DNA from: Sepioteuthis lessoniana
Lineage: Eukaryota > Mollusca > Cephalopoda > Myopsida > Loliginidae
Direction: 5' to 3'
NCBI GenBank assembly: GCA_963585895.1
Contig: OY757904.1
Span: 85,148,336 to 85,212,335 of the forward strand
DNA length: 64,000 bases
The notes below the pieces were generated by a model that saw only the letters and a list, made by a program, of their open reading frames with translations, was not told where the DNA came from and did not search any database. Position 1 is the first letter of the stretch. Every line of letters starts with the position of its first letter. Position numbers and translations under genes: made by a program. Shown in pieces: positions 62,701 through 64,000 of this stretch.

Positions 62701-63800
62701 AATGGACAAGTGAACCGACAGCTAAAGCTAACCCGTGCTTTATTGCTGCACAGCCGTGCAAATGGACAAGGGAACCGACAGCTAAAGCTAACCCGTGCTT
62801 TATCGCTGCGCAGCCGTGCAAATGGACAAGGGAACCGACAGCTAAATCTAACATGTGCTTTATCGCTGCGCAGCCGTAAAAATGGACAAGGCAACCGACA
62901 GCTAAAGCTAACCCGTGCTTTATCGTTGCGAAGCCGTGCAAATGGTCAAGGGAACCGACAGCTAAAGCTAACCCGTGCTTTATCGTTGCGCAGCCGTGCA
63001 AATGGACAAGGAAACCGACAGCTAAAGGTAACCTGTGCTTTATCGCTGCGCAGCCGTGCCAATGGACAAGGGAACTGACAGCTAAAGCTTACCCGTGCTT
63101 TATCGTTGCGCAGCCGTAAATGGACAAGGGAACCGACAGCTAAAGCTAACCCGTGCTTTATCGTTGCGCAGCCGTGCAAATGGACAAGGGAACCGACAGC
63201 TAAAGCTAACCCGTGCTTTATTGTTGCGCAGCACTGCAAATGGACAAGGGAACCGACAGCTACAGCTAACCCGTGCTTTATCGTTGCGCAGCCGTTCAAA
63301 TGGACACGGGAACCGACAGCTAAAGCTAACCCGTGCTTTATCTTACCGCAGCCGTGCAAATGGACAAGGGAACCGACAGCTAAAGCTTACCTGTGCTTTA
63401 CCGTTGCGCAGCCGTGCAAATGGACAAGGGAAGCGACATTTAAAGCTAACTCATGCTTTATCGTTGCGCAGCCTTGCAAATGGACAAGTGAACCGACAGC
63501 TAAAGCTAACCCGTTCTTTATCGTTGCGCTGCCGTGCAAATTGACCAGGGAACCGACAGCTAAAGCTAACCCGTGCTTTATCGTTGCGCTGCCGTGCAAA
63601 TGGACAAGGGAACCGACAGCTAAAGCTAACCCGTGCTTTATCGTTGCGCTGCCGTGCAATTGGACAAGGGAATCGACAGCTAAGGCTAACTCGTGCTTTA
63701 TCGTTGCGCAGCCGTGCAAATGGACAAGAGAACTGACAGCTAAAGCTAACCCGTGTTTTATCGCTGCGCAGCCGTGCAAAAGGACAAGGGAACCGACAGC
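59727..63800 (+). repeat. Terminal truncated unit Ut, SU5 copy, enlarged by a 9-mer duplication (4,074 bp)
   Basis: The length is 3,535 + 539. It carries the standard U landmarks, the 58-bp monomer at 63,083 and the 240-bp loss at about 63,700. A private substitution gives GTTGTGCTG near 60,650, where other copies have GTTGCGCTG. Confidence 0.9.
61525..62602 (+). repeat. 539-bp (9-monomer) tandem duplication inside the SU5 Ut
   Basis: The copies are 61,525-62,063 and 62,064-62,602. Both run from the GCGTTGCCG monomer through AATCCGTGC, the 59-bp GTGCTAATGG monomer (61,765 and 62,304), GCGCCGCCG and GCGTAGCCG to AACCCATGC. I saw no difference between the two copies, and no other U or Ut has the duplication, so it is the youngest rearrangement visible. 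Confidence 0.9.
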
Positions 63801-64000
63801 TAAAGCTTACCCGTGATTTATCGTTGCACTGCCGTGCAAATGGACAGGGAACCGACAGCTAAAGCTAACCCGTGCTTAATCGTTGCGCTGCCGTGCAAAT
63901 GGACAAGGGAACCGACTGCTAAAGCTGACCTGTGCTTTATCGTTGCGCAGCCGTGGAAATGGACAAGGGAACCGACAGCGAAAGCTAACCCGTGCTTTAC
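63801..64000 (+). repeat. Start of the next super-unit (segment S), cut by the window end
   Basis: It begins with the GTGATTTATCGTTGCACTG 59-bp monomer, followed by GTGCTTAATCG and GCTGACCTG monomers, as at 5,213, 33,848, 38,403 and 52,660. The window ends in TTTAC, just before the base pair that separates the two S types. Confidence 0.85.

Larger units (their letters stand above)
52660..63800 (+). repeat. Super-unit SU5 (11,141 bp, 186 monomers)
   Basis: SU5 equals SU4 with three changes: two extra monomers in B, no full-length U, and a 539-bp duplication inside Ut. The arithmetic closes: 14,257 + 120 - 3,775 + 539 = 11,141. The C block runs straight into Ut. Confidence 0.88.
1..64000. repeat. 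Satellite DNA array, 60-bp monomer, spanning the entire window
   Basis: Every stretch of the window aligns to the same 60-bp monomer in one orientation. Phase counting gives 1,065 monomers up to 63,800, then about three more. Individual monomers differ from the consensus at roughly zero to ten positions, and the differences recur in the same order at distances of 3,775, 3,054, 14,377 and 33,190 bp, which defines higher-order repeats. No stretch of even 60 bp is free of the repeat, so there is no room for a gene, RNA gene, promoter or inserted element. Both ends are cut by the window. Known biology: such arrays grow and homogenise by unequal exchange and gene conversion in eukaryotic heterochromatin. 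The family name and host are unknown to me. Confidence 0.98.

Noticed and set aside
1..64000. CRISPR array
   Set aside because: There are no unique spacers between constant repeats; the entire 60 bp is conserved from monomer to monomer, and no cas-like gene is present.
1..64000. rRNA spacer, tRNA genes or integrated virus/transposon
   Set aside because: No clover-leaf, rRNA-like or transposase/polymerase-like sequence occurs; every base belongs to the monomer repeat.

Overview
The whole window is one uninterrupted satellite DNA array. It is a head-to-tail tandem repeat of a monomer of about 60 bp, always in the same orientation, with no gene, RNA gene, transposon or unique sequence anywhere. 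Counting phase by hand, bases 1-63,800 hold 1,065 monomers (1,065 x 60 = 63,900), with 100 bases missing. Those 100 bases are accounted for by about eighty 59-bp monomers and ten 58-bp monomers; I found no 61-bp monomer. The array runs off both ends of the window. Long open frames exist only because 60 is a multiple of three and the monomer lacks stops in four of six frames; I do not call any of them a gene. There is no coding sequence to place the organism. A purely repetitive block of this size with nested higher-order repeats is typical of eukaryotic heterochromatin (centromeric, pericentromeric, subtelomeric or knob DNA), so a eukaryote is inferred. I do not recognise the monomer as a named satellite.

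The array is hierarchical. Monomers form local multiples (6, 8, 9 and 18 monomers: 359, 479, 539 and 1,079 bp). These sit inside larger units: 'U' (3,775 bp, 63 monomers), its truncated form 'Ut' (3,535 bp), a diverged half-U called 'A', and the related blocks 'B' and 'C' (3,054 bp apart). These build super-units of about 14 kb, each opening with a short segment 'S' and closing with Ut or A.

Layout: SU0 (1-5,212, 5' end missing) = B0 + patch + A1. SU1 (5,213-19,409) = S/B1 + 6-mer duplication + C1 + U + Ut. SU2 (19,410-33,847) = S duplicated + C2 + U + U + Ut. SU3 (33,848-38,402) = S + W1 + W2 + A2. SU4 (38,403-52,659) = near-perfect copy of SU1. SU5 (52,660-63,800) = as SU4 but with Ut only, carrying a 9-mer duplication. 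SU6 starts at 63,801. The lengths of SU1+SU2+SU3 sum to 33,190 bp, the exact spacing between SU1 and SU4, so a fourth tier of about 33 kb is present.

Block names are mine. Boundaries are placed at monomer starts, but because every monomer resembles every other, true exchange points are uncertain by about one monomer.
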